The notes under the pieces are model-generated. The model did no database searches. It was not told where the DNA came from and was given only the letters and a program-made list of their open reading frames with translations. 64,000 nucleotides of DNA from NCBI GenBank assembly GCA_002479075.1, contig DLLG01000004.1, positions 374,944-438,943 of the forward strand. Reading direction: 5' to 3'. Every line of letters begins with the position of its first letter. Within the stretch, counting starts at the first letter, position 1. Of this stretch, positions 1 through 7,819 are shown one piece after another. The position numbers and the translations under genes were made by a program. The DNA comes from Clostridiales bacterium UBA7568. Lineage in GTDB: Bacteria; Bacillota; Clostridia; Oscillospirales; CAG-272.

Positions 1-106
1 TATTGTTTGCAGCATAATTTGTTTTCTTTGCGCCGCACGAAGCAAATGTGAATGCCGCTGCCGCGAGCATCATCAGCGCAAGAGCGAAGCTAACGAATTT
101 TTTCAT
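1..106 (-). CDS. Lipoprotein, N-terminal part only
   Basis: The reading frame on the minus strand starts at ATG 104-106 behind a good AGGAG ribosome site (about 113-120) and is still open at the left window edge, so only about 35 residues are visible. They form a classic lipoprotein signal: MKKF, a hydrophobic stretch rich in Ala and Leu, and the lipobox FASC followed by GAKK. The mature protein would be anchored outside the membrane. The family cannot be named from this much sequence; a substrate-binding lipoprotein of an ABC transporter is the commonest match to such a start. Certain as a lipoprotein start, unknown in function. Confidence 0.8.
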   Translation of the reverse strand, partial: MKKFVSFALALMMLAAAAFTFASCGAKKTNYAANN

Positions 107-152
107 ATTGATTTTCTCCTTTTGCCGCACTTTGCGGCGTAAAATTTTATAT

Positions 153-190
153 AAAAAAACGGCTCTGCGTTTGCCGCAAAGCCGTTTTTG
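153..190 (-). terminator. Rho-independent terminator
   Basis: The hairpin ACGGCT/AGCCGT, with an inner TGCG/CGCA stem, has an A tract on its left and a T tract on its right. On the minus strand it ends the small membrane protein gene just upstream (206-424). Confidence 0.75.
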
Positions 191-205
191 AATATACACA
201 AGATA

Positions 206-424
206 TTAAAAAACAAACCCTGAAGTAAACGCTTTGAATTTTTCAATAATTATAATGCTCCAAATGCCGATGACGGAAATTAGAGCGAGGGCAAAAGAAA
301 TGGACACAGATATGACTGTGTCCATAATAATTATTGCGAGGGAAGCGTTGCGGCGCGACGAAAAATCAGCCGACTGAACCGCTGAGAAATTATTCATATT
401 GCTCATACAAGTCGCTTTGAACAT
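206..424 (-). CDS. Small membrane protein, unknown function
   Basis: The product is 72 residues with a polar N-terminal third (Met, Asn, Ser rich) and a long hydrophobic stretch from about residue 29 to 61 that would make one or two membrane segments. I recognise no family. The gene is believable because it has a perfect sigma-A promoter, TTGACA - 17 bp - TATGAT, at 459-487. It also has a purine-rich GGCGG ribosome site before the ATG at 422-424 and a terminator right after the stop. A second in-frame ATG six codons later lacks a ribosome site. It is an isolated single-gene unit. Confidence 0.6.
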   Translation of the reverse strand: MFKATCMSNMNNFSAVQSADFSSRRNASLAIIIMDTVISVSISFALALISVIGIWSIIIIEKFKAFTSGFVF

Positions 425-458
425 TTCGCTTGCCGCCTTTCAAACAAATGATGACACT

Positions 459-512
459 ATCATAAACCATAGCGCACGGTTTGTCAATTGTAAATCTATA
501 TAAATTTACAAT
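459..512 (-). promoter_or_regulatory. Promoter with overlapping inverted repeat
   Basis: On the minus strand -35 TTGACA (482-487), a 17-bp spacer and -10 TATGAT (459-464) form a consensus sigma-A promoter for the small membrane protein. An inverted repeat, ATTGTAAAT (487-495) / ATTTACAAT (504-512) with an 8-bp spacer, touches the -35 box and looks like an operator. Confidence 0.8.
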
Positions 513-617
513 CCAAAAAGGCGTTTTTTGCGAAAAAATGCACAAAAACACGCAAAAATCGCAAAAAACAAGGGCGCGGACGGAAAATTTTCGCTGAAAA
601 TCTCCGTCCGCAACAAA

Positions 618-2336
618 TTATTCTTCGCAAGCAGCCTTGTCTGCCATTGATTTTCTCATTTTTTCAAGACACTCTTTATCGAATTTGGCACTTCTGTCAA
701 AACGGAAGATACCGTTGCATTCCTGCTCGACGTCATAAAGCTGTGTATAGCAAACGCCGCATATTCTCGGATTTGAGCGGAGAATTTCGTTCATAGAGCA
801 GTATCTTTCAACATATTCTTCAACGGTCGCCGGCGCGTCTCCGTAGCCCCAGCCGTCCTCGCTGTCCGTCCAGCGGATGCCGCCGTATTCGGAGAGGAAA
901 TAAGGCTGACCGCCGTAGCTCTGGCGCTTTGCCATATTCTCAAACACGCCCTCCTCCGTTTCGAAACTGTCATAGCGGCGGTGGTAGGCGTCGATGTGCT
1001 GGTTGTAGTCGTGAATGTCGTATATGTCGGTGACAACGTGATAATTTCCGCTTGTGTCTATGCAGGGGCGGGAAGGGTCGTGACGCTTTGTGGCATAATA
1101 CACATCGGCGAGGAAACCGTCGTTCTGCTGCCGACCTTTTATGTCCCAGGTTTCGTTGAGCGGGCACCAGCCGATCAGAGCGGGGTGATTATGATCTCTG
1201 TCCATCGCCTCGATCCATTCGGTAAGGAAATAATGCAGGGCATCGTCGCGCGTATGGTCAAAGCCCCAGCTTGCGTATTCTCCCCAGACGATATATCCGT
1301 TTTTGTCCGCTTCATAGAGGAAACGACGCTCGAAAACACGCTGATGAAGCCTTGCGCCGTTGAAACCCATAGACTGCGCCAGCTTTATATCCTTTATAAA
1401 TGCGTCATCCGTCGGCGCGGTATAAACGCTTTCGGGGTAATAGCCCTGATCGAGCACGAGACGCATAAAGACGGGCTTTCCGTTTATCAGCAGGCGGGTT
1501 TTGTCAAGCTCAACCTTTCTCATTCCGAAATAAGAACGGACTTTATCCTCGCCGCCCTTTCCGGAAACGGTTATGTCGAGGTCGTAGAGGGTCGGGTTTT
1601 CTATGCTCCAGAGATCGAGCTTGTCTATCGGCAGGGCAATACGGACATAGGCTCCCGTCGTCACAGCTTTTGCTTTGCCCGCTTTCTTTCCGGCAAGCGA
1701 GGCTTCGAGAGTTATCTTTTTCTCTCCTTCTCCGGCGACTTTCGCGCGGACAAAGAGGATGCTGTTGTCGATGTCCGGATCGAGCTTTATATCGACGAGG
1801 TGCACAGCCGGGACTCTTTCGAGCCAGACGGGCTGCCAGATGCCTGTCGAGCGGGTGTAATAGCAACCGTATGACGCAAACTTATCGCTTTGCTTGCCCG
1901 TCGGCTGGGTGCCGTCTCTGACGTCGCTTTCGCAGTAAACAGCGAGAGTGTTTTCTCCCTCTGAGACGTATTCCGTTATATCAAATGAGAAGGGCGTATA
2001 GCTGCCCGTGTGCGTGCCGACTGATTTGCCGTTTACAAAGACCTCCGTTTTGTGGCAGGCGGCTTCGAAATTTATGATGAGCCTGTCGCCGCCGAGCTTT
2101 TTCGATTCAAATTTTCTTCTGTACCAGCAGGCGGGGATAAAGTCCTTGTGCCCGATTCCGGAAAGTCTGCTCTCCGGACAGAAGGGAACTTCTATTTTAT
2201 AATCAAACCATTCTTTTTCAAGGATGTTGCTCTCTTTTCCCGATCTTCCGAAGTCAAAATCGAACTCCCATTCGCCGCAGAGGTTTTCCCAGTTCTTTCT
2301 TTCAAGCTCCGGGCGGGGATATGCCGTTCTTCTCAT
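618..2336 (-). CDS. Glycoside hydrolase family 2 (beta-galactosidase/glucuronidase type)
   Basis: A retaining exo-glycosidase of 572 residues. The layout is the GH2 one: an N-terminal sugar-binding jelly roll (LCGEWEFDFDFG near residue 20), an immunoglobulin-like sandwich near 180-280, and a TIM barrel to the end. The acid/base Glu395 lies in CPLNETWD and the nucleophile Glu483 in FLSEYGG. It ends soon after the barrel and lacks the extra C-terminal domains of LacZ. There is no signal peptide, so it is probably cytoplasmic and acts on imported oligosaccharides. The start ATG 2334-2336 (MRRTAYP) has GGAGAAAAATT just upstream. It is a single-gene unit with its own promoter. The exact sugar cannot be read from sequence. 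Confidence 0.9.
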   Translation of the reverse strand: MRRTAYPRPELERKNWENLCGEWEFDFDFGRSGKESNILEKEWFDYKIEVPFCPESRLSGIGHKDFIPACWYRRKFESKKLGGDRLIINFEAACHKTEVFVNGKSVGTHTGSYTPFSFDITEYVSEGENTLAVYCESDVRDGTQPTGKQSDKFASYGCYYTRSTGIWQPVWLERVPAVHLVDIKLDPDIDNSILFVRAKVAGEGEKKITLEASLAGKKAGKAKAVTTGAYVRIALPIDKLDLWSIENPTLYDLDITVSGKGGEDKVRSYFGMRKVELDKTRLLINGKPVFMRLVLDQGYYPESVYTAPTDDAFIKDIKLAQSMGFNGARLHQRVFERRFLYEADKNGYIVWGEYASWGFDHTRDDALHYFLTEWIEAMDRDHNHPALIGWCPLNETWDIKGRQQNDGFLADVYYATKRHDPSRPCIDTSGNYHVVTDIYDIHDYNQHIDAYHRRYDSFETEEGVFENMAKRQSYGGQPYFLSEYGGIRWTDSEDGWGYGDAPATVEEYVERYCSMNEILRSNPRICGVCYTQLYDVEQECNGIFRFDRSAKFDKECLEKMRKSMADKAACEE

Positions 2337-2372
2337 AATTTTTCTCCTGCATAAAAACATTTTTGTGCGGAT

Positions 2373-2401
2373 ATTATATCATATAAGAAGGCGATTGTAA
2401 A
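2373..2401 (-). promoter_or_regulatory. Promoter of the GH2 gene
   Basis: Minus strand TTTACA (2396-2401), 17 bp, TATAAT (2373-2378), about 37 bp before the start codon. Confidence 0.8.
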
Positions 2402-2459
2402 CATCAAAAGGGGAAAAGTCGGGCGGAAAAAGTTTTTTTCGGAAATTTGAAAAAAGCTA

Positions 2460-2488
2460 TTGACAAACCGCAAAAGGCGCGATATAAT
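2460..2488 (+). promoter_or_regulatory. Promoter of the T-box/trpXYZ transcript
   Basis: TTGACA (2460-2465), 17-bp spacer, TATAAT (2483-2488). Transcription should start near 2495, at the beginning of the T-box leader. Confidence 0.85.
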
Positions 2489-2494
2489 GCGTAC

Positions 2495-2772
2495 ATCATA
2501 GAAAACCGACGAGTAAGAGTAGTAGCTTTGCAGGTTGTCTTTCAGAGAGTCGCGGATGGTGAAATCGCGGCAGATAAACGCAATGTGAATGGACTTATGA
2601 GGGCGGCGCGAAAGCCTTTGCAAGTAGTAGCCGACGGAGCGCAACCGTTACAGTGCGGGACGTATGACAGTACGTCGCAGAGCCGGGCAAATTTATTTTG
2701 CCAATTTGGGTGGCAACGCAGGACACAGAGTCTTGTCCCAATTTTTATTGGGATAAGGCTCTTTTTTATTCG
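2495..2772 (+). promoter_or_regulatory. T-box riboswitch, tryptophan specifier
   Basis: An untranslated leader of about 280 nt ahead of an amino-acid ABC transporter. Stem I elements are visible: AGTAAGAGTAG (2513-2523), AGAGAG with a downstream GATGGTGAAA loop, and a specifier context GTGAA-TGG-ACT with TGG (Trp) at 2590-2592. The conserved T-box AATTTGGGTGGCAACGC is at 2703-2719. It is followed by a terminator hairpin (about 2728-2762: AGAGTCTTGTCCCAAT paired with ATTGGGATAAGGCTCT) and a T run. Known mechanism of the class: uncharged tRNA pairs with specifier and T-box, the antiterminator forms, and the transporter is expressed. The Trp codon agrees with the TrpXYZ identity of the genes below. 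Confidence 0.93.
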
Positions 2773-2820
2773 TTCAGTCATTTCTATGATAAAATTATTA
2801 TATTTTCGGAGGAAAAGAAA

Positions 2821-3789
2821 ATGAAAAAAGTTTTATCTGTGATTTTTGCGGCTGTTATGCTTGCAGCGGCAATGCTCCTTGCAACATCCTGCGGGGAAAA
2901 GAAAGTTCCCGTCATCGGGATAAACCAGCTCGCCCAGCACGGCTCCCTTGACAACTGCCGCGAGGGATTCATTGAAGGACTTAAAGAAGCGGGACTTGTC
3001 GAAGGAAAAGATTTTGTAATCGATTATCAGAACGCTTCGGGCGACCCTTCGATCATCAGCCAGATATCAAGCGGATTTTCCGCAAAGAACGTTGCGATGA
3101 TGGTCGGCATTGCGACAAACTCCGCAATATCCTGCTTTGCGGCGGCAGAAGATAAAGATATTCCCGTCGTTTTCATCGCAGTTTCGGATCCTGTCGGCGC
3201 AAAGCTGACAGAGGGCAACGTTACGGGCATTTCGGATCTGCTCCCCGTTACGGCGCAGCTTGAGCTTATCCGCAAAATGCAGCCCGATGCAAAGAAAATC
3301 GGCATAATCTATACGCTCGGCGAGCCGAACTCCGTTTCGACTATCGAGCTTTACAAAAACGCCGTCAAGGATTACGGCTTTGAGCTTGAGGTCGTCGGCG
3401 TTACGGAACAGAGCCAGGTCACGCAGGCTGTCGATACGATAATCGCAAAGGGCGTTGACTGCTTCACAAACCTGACGGATAATACGGTCGTTGAGGTTCT
3501 CCCCGCAATACTTGAAAAGACGGACGAGGCGGGAATTCCCGTATACGGCAGCGAGATCGAGCAGGTTGTTCTCGGTTGCGTCGCTTCCGCCGGAATCGAT
3601 TATATAGAGCTCGGCAAGAGCGCGGGCAAAATGGCGGCAAAGATACTCAAAGGCGAGGCGAAGGCTTCCGATATGCCTTATGAGACCGTCAAGGATTTCA
3701 GCTATTATGTCAACAGCAAGTCGGCGGAGCGCCTCGGAATAACAGTTCCCGCAGACGTTGCTTCTTCCGCTACGGAATGCGGAAAATAA
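2821..3789 (+). CDS. trpX: ABC transporter substrate-binding lipoprotein (TrpX type)
   Basis: 322 residues, periplasmic-binding fold of the ABC_sub_bind family. It starts with a lipoprotein signal (MKKVLSV, hydrophobic core, lipobox ATSC with Cys near residue 23), so it is tethered outside the membrane. The mature part opens with VPVIGINQLAQHGSLD, typical of this family. The start ATG 2821 has GGAGGAAAAGAAA before it. It is first of three genes under a Trp T-box and 18 bp before the permease. Known from the family: such three-gene units with Trp T-boxes are predicted tryptophan importers (TrpXYZ). The tryptophan assignment rests on the T-box codon, not on binding residues. Confidence 0.88.
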   Translation: MKKVLSVIFAAVMLAAAMLLATSCGEKKVPVIGINQLAQHGSLDNCREGFIEGLKEAGLVEGKDFVIDYQNASGDPSIISQISSGFSAKNVAMMVGIATNSAISCFAAAEDKDIPVVFIAVSDPVGAKLTEGNVTGISDLLPVTAQLELIRKMQPDAKKIGIIYTLGEPNSVSTIELYKNAVKDYGFELEVVGVTEQSQVTQAVDTIIAKGVDCFTNLTDNTVVEVLPAILEKTDEAGIPVYGSEIEQVVLGCVASAGIDYIELGKSAGKMAAKILKGEAKASDMPYETVKDFSYYVNSKSAERLGITVPADVASSATECGK

Positions 3790-3807
3790 TATAAAAGAGG
3801 AAACAAA

Positions 3808-4722
3808 ATGGAGATAATCGAGCTTATAGCGGGAACGCTGACGCAGAGCTTTATATATGCGTTCATATCGTTCGGAATGTATATAACATATAAAATACTT
3901 GACTTTCCCGATATGACGGCAGAGGGCAGTTTTGCCTTCGGCGCGGCGGTTACCGCCGTATGCCTGACAAACGGCGTAAACCCTTATCTGACAATGCTTA
4001 TATCGATCGCCGCAGGCGCCCTTGCGGGGCTTTTCACGGGCATTATACACGTCCGTCTCGGCGTGCGCGATCTTATCGCCGGCATTATAACTATGACAGG
4101 GCTGTTTTCGATAAACCTTCAGCTTGCGGGAGCAAACCTCAGCATCGGCAGGGACATCGATACGATATTTACGGCGAAGCCGACAATGGCGATATTCGGC
4201 GCAATACCGTTGCTCTGGAGAAAGCTGGTTATCTCCTTTATCCTTCTTGTGATTTTCAAATTTGCAATCGACGCTTATCTGAAAACCAAAAACGGGCTTC
4301 TTCTCCGCGCTGCTGGCGACAACGGCAGATTTGTCACTCTGCTCGCAAAGGACACCGGCAGAATGAAGATAATCGGGCTTGTTATCGCAAATGCGCTCAT
4401 CGGATTTGCCGGATGTCTCGTCTGCCACGAGACAAGAGCGTTTTCATCGACGATAGGCACGGGGCAGGTCGTTTTCGGTCTTGCGACGGTCATCATAGGT
4501 ACAACGATATTCAAACGCCTTGATTTTGTAAAAGGAACAACGGCAGTTGCCGTTGGCAGTATCATTTATAAAGCGTGCATACAGCTTTCAATATCGCTCG
4601 GCTTGCCCGCAAACCTTATGAAGCTGGAAACGGCGGTGCTTTTCCTTATTATACTTGTCATCGGCGGAACGAAGAAAAAACGCATTTTCTCAAAGGGGGC
4701 GAAGACCAATGCTCACACTTGA
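3808..4722 (+). CDS. trpY: ABC transporter permease (TrpY type)
   Basis: 304 residues with about eight to nine hydrophobic segments, the branched-chain-like permease family paired with the TrpX type binding protein. The N terminus (MEIIELIAGTLTQSFIYAF) has no cleavable signal. It forms the membrane channel of the importer, presumably as a dimer. GAGGAAACAAA precedes the ATG. Its last codons overlap the start of the ATPase gene by 14 bp, which suggests coupled translation. Regulated by the upstream T-box. Confidence 0.88.
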   Translation: MEIIELIAGTLTQSFIYAFISFGMYITYKILDFPDMTAEGSFAFGAAVTAVCLTNGVNPYLTMLISIAAGALAGLFTGIIHVRLGVRDLIAGIITMTGLFSINLQLAGANLSIGRDIDTIFTAKPTMAIFGAIPLLWRKLVISFILLVIFKFAIDAYLKTKNGLLLRAAGDNGRFVTLLAKDTGRMKIIGLVIANALIGFAGCLVCHETRAFSSTIGTGQVVFGLATVIIGTTIFKRLDFVKGTTAVAVGSIIYKACIQLSISLGLPANLMKLETAVLFLIILVIGGTKKKRIFSKGAKTNAHT

Positions 4723-5482
4723 AAATATAAAAAAGATATATAATCCCGGTTCAGTTACGGAAATGTGCGTTTTTGACGGCTTCAACCTGACTGTTAAAAC
4801 AGGGGAGTTCGTTTCGATTGTCGGCAGTAACGGCAGCGGAAAAACCTCAATGCTGAATATTATCTGCGGCAGCATACCCGTTGAGGGAGGGCGTATTCTC
4901 ATAGACGGAAAGGACATTACCCGCCTTTCGGAATACAAACGTTGCGCATTTATAGGCAGGGTGTATCAGAACCCCGCCTTCGGCGTTTGTCCGGAGCTGA
5001 CCGTGCTTGAAAATATGTCCCTTGCCGACTGCAAAGGCGGGAGTTTCGGGCTTTCAAGCGGAATAAACAAGCAGAGACGCGGGTTTTACAGGGAAGAGCT
5101 CTCTCGTCTCGGGCTTTCGCTCGAAGACAAGCTGAATGTCAAAATGGGCGCGCTTTCGGGCGGACAACGACAGGCAGTCGCGCTGATAATGGCGACGATG
5201 AAGCCGATAGATTTTCTTATTCTTGATGAGCACACAGCCGCTCTCGACCCGAAAACGGCTGATGTGATTATGGAGCTGACGGACAAAGTCGTCAGAGAAA
5301 AAAATCTGACGGCAATGATGGTAACTCATAACCTTCGCTATGCCGCAGAATACGGCGACAGGCTCATTATGCTTGATAAGGGGCATATCGTCATCGACAG
5401 GAGCGGGGAAGAGAAAAAAGATACCGAGGTCGGCGATATTCTGAAGATATTCAATGAGATAAGCATTGAATGCGGCAACTGA
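4709..5482 (+). CDS. trpZ: ABC transporter ATP-binding protein (TrpZ type)
   Basis: 257 residues, single nucleotide-binding domain. Walker A GSNGSGKT at residues 39-46, signature LSGGQRQAV, and Walker B FLILDEHTAALD with catalytic Glu are all intact, and the H-loop VTHNL is present. It energises tryptophan import with the two preceding genes. The start ATG 4709-4711 follows AAGGGGGCG. The last codons (IECGN) lie in a sequence block that reappears 1.06 kb downstream, which shows that the lipoprotein cassette duplication began inside this gene's 3' end. Confidence 0.9.
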   Translation: MLTLENIKKIYNPGSVTEMCVFDGFNLTVKTGEFVSIVGSNGSGKTSMLNIICGSIPVEGGRILIDGKDITRLSEYKRCAFIGRVYQNPAFGVCPELTVLENMSLADCKGGSFGLSSGINKQRRGFYREELSRLGLSLEDKLNVKMGALSGGQRQAVALIMATMKPIDFLILDEHTAALDPKTADVIMELTDKVVREKNLTAMMVTHNLRYAAEYGDRLIMLDKGHIVIDRSGEEKKDTEVGDILKIFNEISIECGN

Positions 5483-5672
5483 GGGGGAAATGTTGACAGG
5501 CCGGGGCGGATATTGTATAATAAAGGTATCAAAGCTGTAAAGGGGAAGACAGAAATGAAAAAGATATCCGGAATTCTGAAATTGACGCTGGCAGTATGCC
5601 TGGCCGTCGGAACGACGCTTGCAATGATCGCTTGCGGGGTAAACAATTCGCGGGGAAGCTCTTCGGGGATCG
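5466..5672 (+). repeat. Promoter-signal peptide cassette, copy 1
   Basis: About 207 bp running from the last codons of trpZ through a promoter, leader and lipoprotein signal peptide. It is roughly 90 percent identical by eye to 6531-6735. Identity stops in the Ser-rich linker after the lipobox. Confidence 0.9.
5493..5521 (+). promoter_or_regulatory. Promoter of lipoprotein gene 1
   Basis: TTGACA (5493-5498), 17 bp, TATAAT (5516-5521), followed by a GGGGAAGAC ribosome site. Confidence 0.85.
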
Positions 5673-6520
5673 GGACGGTGAGCACAAGCTCTTCCCTTGA
5701 AACCCAAACGGTAGCACCGAGCCAAACGACGTCTCCTGCCGCACAGACCGTAACGACAACCGCAACTACGACCGTTCCGCCCGTCATTGACGAAAAGCAG
5801 AAGACAATAAACAAATTTTTAGCTCTACTCGACGAGATGGCAGAACGCAACGGGGTTGATGAGATTAGGGAAGTAATGTTAACTTATGCTAATCCAGAGT
5901 TGGCCACAAGTGATTATTATCAATTATCATTTGGCTCAAATACTGGGATGTCTAAATATGACATATTGGAATATTACATTTTGGATGAAGAAGGTTATAA
6001 ACAAATTCTATCATCGATGAGATATAATTTCTCCCAAAATATCGCATACAATTTCGGGAAAGAAGAACTTATAGAAGAATACAAACACTCTAGTTTAGAC
6101 ATCATAAATGACGCAATTGAAACAAAAGAAAGATATAACAAAGACAACCCATATAAATACGAGATAGATTACGAAAAGAAAAAAGAAAAAGATTTGGCTG
6201 AATTCAATGAGTTTTTGGCTAAGGTGAGCGCTGAACATAGCGGGAAGAAAGTATCATCAATCACTTTTACTAAAGATGCCAAAGGGTTTAACAGTATGAT
6301 TTTGTTTTATAAAGAATTAGAACATTTTGAAATTAACTTGAGATCCTATGCTTTAAAAGATGAATGGTACGAAACAATTGTGGAAAACTTGTTTGGCGAA
6401 GAACAATATAAATCAATTACGGTTGACGAATTGATAAAAAAGTATGATTCCGATGTATTTGACTGTATATTGGAATCAATACGCACATACAGACCTGTTG
6501 TAAATCCAAACACGCTGTAA
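5555..6520 (+). CDS. Lipoprotein of unknown function, paralog 1
   Basis: 321 residues. Signal MKKISGILKL, hydrophobic core and lipobox MIACG (Cys near 29) are followed by a Ser/Thr-rich linker to about residue 80. The mature domain is charged, Lys/Glu rich and mostly helical in appearance, with no family I recognise. Base composition changes sharply: the promoter, signal and linker are GC-balanced like the neighbours, while the DNA after about 5865 is strongly AT-rich. That suggests a native export cassette joined to foreign sequence. The next gene has the same start but a different mature domain. It has its own promoter, separate from the T-box unit. Confidence 0.8.
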   Translation: MKKISGILKLTLAVCLAVGTTLAMIACGVNNSRGSSSGIGTVSTSSSLETQTVAPSQTTSPAAQTVTTTATTTVPPVIDEKQKTINKFLALLDEMAERNGVDEIREVMLTYANPELATSDYYQLSFGSNTGMSKYDILEYYILDEEGYKQILSSMRYNFSQNIAYNFGKEELIEEYKHSSLDIINDAIETKERYNKDNPYKYEIDYEKKKEKDLAEFNEFLAKVSAEHSGKKVSSITFTKDAKGFNSMILFYKELEHFEINLRSYALKDEWYETIVENLFGEEQYKSITVDELIKKYDSDVFDCILESIRTYRPVVNPNTL

Positions 6521-6530
6521 TCAAAGGAAG

Positions 6531-6735
6531 TTGAGTGTGGCAACCGAGGGGAAATGTTGACAGGCTGGGGCGGATATTGTATAATAAAGGTATCAAAACT
6601 GTAAAGGGGAAGACAGAAGTGAAAAAGATATCCGGAATTCTGAAATTAATGCTGGCAGTATGCCTGGCCGTCGGGACAATGCTTGCAATAATCGCTTGCG
6701 GGGCAAACAATTCGCAGGGAAGCTCTTCGGGGACA
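6531..6735 (+). repeat. Promoter-signal peptide cassette, copy 2
   Basis: Near-copy of 5466-5672, including a fossil of the trpZ 3' end (TTGAGTGTGGCAACCGAGG), which shows that copy 1 is the parent. One substitution turns the ATG start into GTG. Confidence 0.9.
6557..6585 (+). promoter_or_regulatory. Promoter of lipoprotein gene 2
   Basis: TTGACA (6557-6562), 17 bp, TATAAT (6580-6585); a duplicate of the promoter at 5493. Confidence 0.85.
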
Positions 6736-7236
6736 AGCATCTCCGAAGCTACGACTACTGCGCCAACAATAGTTGAAGACCCCAAATTAAGAATTGAAAG
6801 AAAAAAAGCATTGATTATTGAAAACATAAATTCTTGCTTTGATAAATATCGTGAACAGTTTAAAGATGAAGAAGACACTAAAGATATAGTAGAAGGGGAT
6901 AAATTTATATATTTGGCAAGAGAAGAAGATTCAGAGAACTCTCAAACTTATAGTTTGGATGTCAATGGTAGCAATTTTGATAAAAAAATTTCAATTATTA
7001 TTCAACAAATGAAAATATCAAAAGATCAATACAATTATCTTATTGAGACATTCAATGTTGCTGACAATAAATCTGAATCGTATCTTTACTATCCAATAAT
7101 TCGTTTTTCAGACGATTATTCCGGTGAATTATCTACGGTATTGGAAATCACCAAAAATATCGATGAAATTGAAGATGAAAAAGTACTGGATATTATTCTG
7201 AATAGTTTTTCAAAGTCACTTTCTCAAGAACAATAA
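6619..7236 (+). CDS. Lipoprotein of unknown function, paralog 2
   Basis: 205 residues, GTG start at 6619 in the position of the ATG in paralog 1 and behind the same GGGGAAGAC site. The signal peptide, lipobox (IIACG) and start of the Ser linker match paralog 1. From about residue 45 the sequence is unrelated by eye, shorter, acidic and encoded by AT-rich DNA. Probably surface exposed. No domain recognised. It is followed by a terminator at 7292. Confidence 0.78.
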   Translation: MKKISGILKLMLAVCLAVGTMLAIIACGANNSQGSSSGTSISEATTTAPTIVEDPKLRIERKKALIIENINSCFDKYREQFKDEEDTKDIVEGDKFIYLAREEDSENSQTYSLDVNGSNFDKKISIIIQQMKISKDQYNYLIETFNVADNKSESYLYYPIIRFSDDYSGELSTVLEITKNIDEIEDEKVLDIILNSFSKSLSQEQ

Positions 7237-7291
7237 GACTGACAGATAGTTACTTAAATCATAACTCAAAAGACTTAAACTCAACTCAAAC

Positions 7292-7323
7292 CCCTGAAAT
7301 TGGCCAACCTTTCAGGGATTTTG
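7292..7323 (+). terminator. Terminator after lipoprotein 2
   Basis: CCCTGAAA (7292-7299) / TTTCAGGG (7310-7317) followed by ATTTT. Confidence 0.7.
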
Positions 7324-7365
7324 ACTTGAGCGCGAAAAATGTCGGCAAATATTTGAAAAAATTTA

Positions 7366-7394
7366 TTGACAAACGCTGTCTTTTGTGATATCAT
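7366..7394 (+). promoter_or_regulatory. Promoter of the tRNA-Leu/tRNA-Met pair
   Basis: TTGACA (7366-7371), 17 bp, TATCAT (7389-7394), 25 bp before tRNA-Leu. Confidence 0.8.
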
Positions 7395-7418
7395 AATCAG
7401 GCAGGCAGCGGAAAACGT

Positions 7419-7507
7419 GCCGGAATGGCGGAATTGGCAGACGCCCGGGACTTAAAATCCCGTGAGGTTCACCCCTCGTACCGGTTCGACCCCGGCTTCC
7501 GGCACCA
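7419..7507 (+). tRNA. tRNA-Leu (anticodon UAA)
   Basis: 89 nt with encoded CCA. Acceptor GCCGGAA/TTCCGGC, anticodon stem CGGGA/TCCCG around the loop CTTAAAA giving anticodon TAA, a long class II variable arm, and T-loop TTCGACC. Confidence 0.95.
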
Positions 7508-7514
7508 ATAGTAT

Positions 7515-7592
<78 letters not shown>

Positions 7593-7752
7593 AACAAAAA
7601 ACAGCCCGTCGGGCTGTTTTTTTGTTTTCTTTGCGGTAAAGAAAAGGGATTTGAACGGGCTCGGTAGTGAATGAGGCGCCTGCGGCGCGTCAGAGCCGAG
7701 CCTGACCGAGCGGCGGCGAGCCGCGAGAATTCAAATCCCACCTCCGCAACCA
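7593..7752 (+). repeat. Structured repeat R1, copy a (downstream of tRNA-Met)
   Basis: About 140 bp nearly identical to 12993-13139. Elements in order: terminator hairpin; GGGATTTGAA (7646-7655), which pairs with TTCAAATCCC (7730-7739); stem GGCTCGG (7658-7664)/CCGAGCC (7696-7702); internal loop TAGTGAA/GAG; inner stem TGAGGCGCC (7672-7680)/GGCGCGTCA (7684-7692); and a third stem GCGGC/GCCGC. It ends with a 23-bp copy of the tRNA-Met 3' end (7730-7752). Confidence 0.85.
7596..7625 (+). terminator. Terminator of the tRNA transcript
   Basis: ACAGCCC-GTC-GGGCTGT (7601-7617) followed by seven or more T. The same hairpin recurs in R1 copy b at 13008. Confidence 0.85.
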
Positions 7753-7760
7753 TTGAACAG

Positions 7761-7808
7761 GTCCCAACTTTCCGACCACCGTAATACGGAGTCGGCAGTT
7801 GGGACTTT
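7761..7808 (+). terminator. Strong hairpin, terminator-like
   Basis: GTCCCAACT (7761-7769)/AGTTGGGAC (7797-7805) with inner CCGAC/GTCGG, followed by TTTCGTTT. It lies at the edge of the IS remnant and may be part of that element's end. Confidence 0.5.
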
Positions 7809-7819
7809 CGTTTATATGT

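Noticed and set aside
981..1874. Long open frame (about 297 codons) on the plus strand inside the GH2 gene
   Set aside because: It lies fully antisense to a gene with clear catalytic motifs, has no ribosome site and no recognisable domain.
3067..4428. 453-codon open frame antisense to trpX/trpY
   Set aside because: Shadow of two well supported genes; composition is that of a reversed membrane-protein frame.
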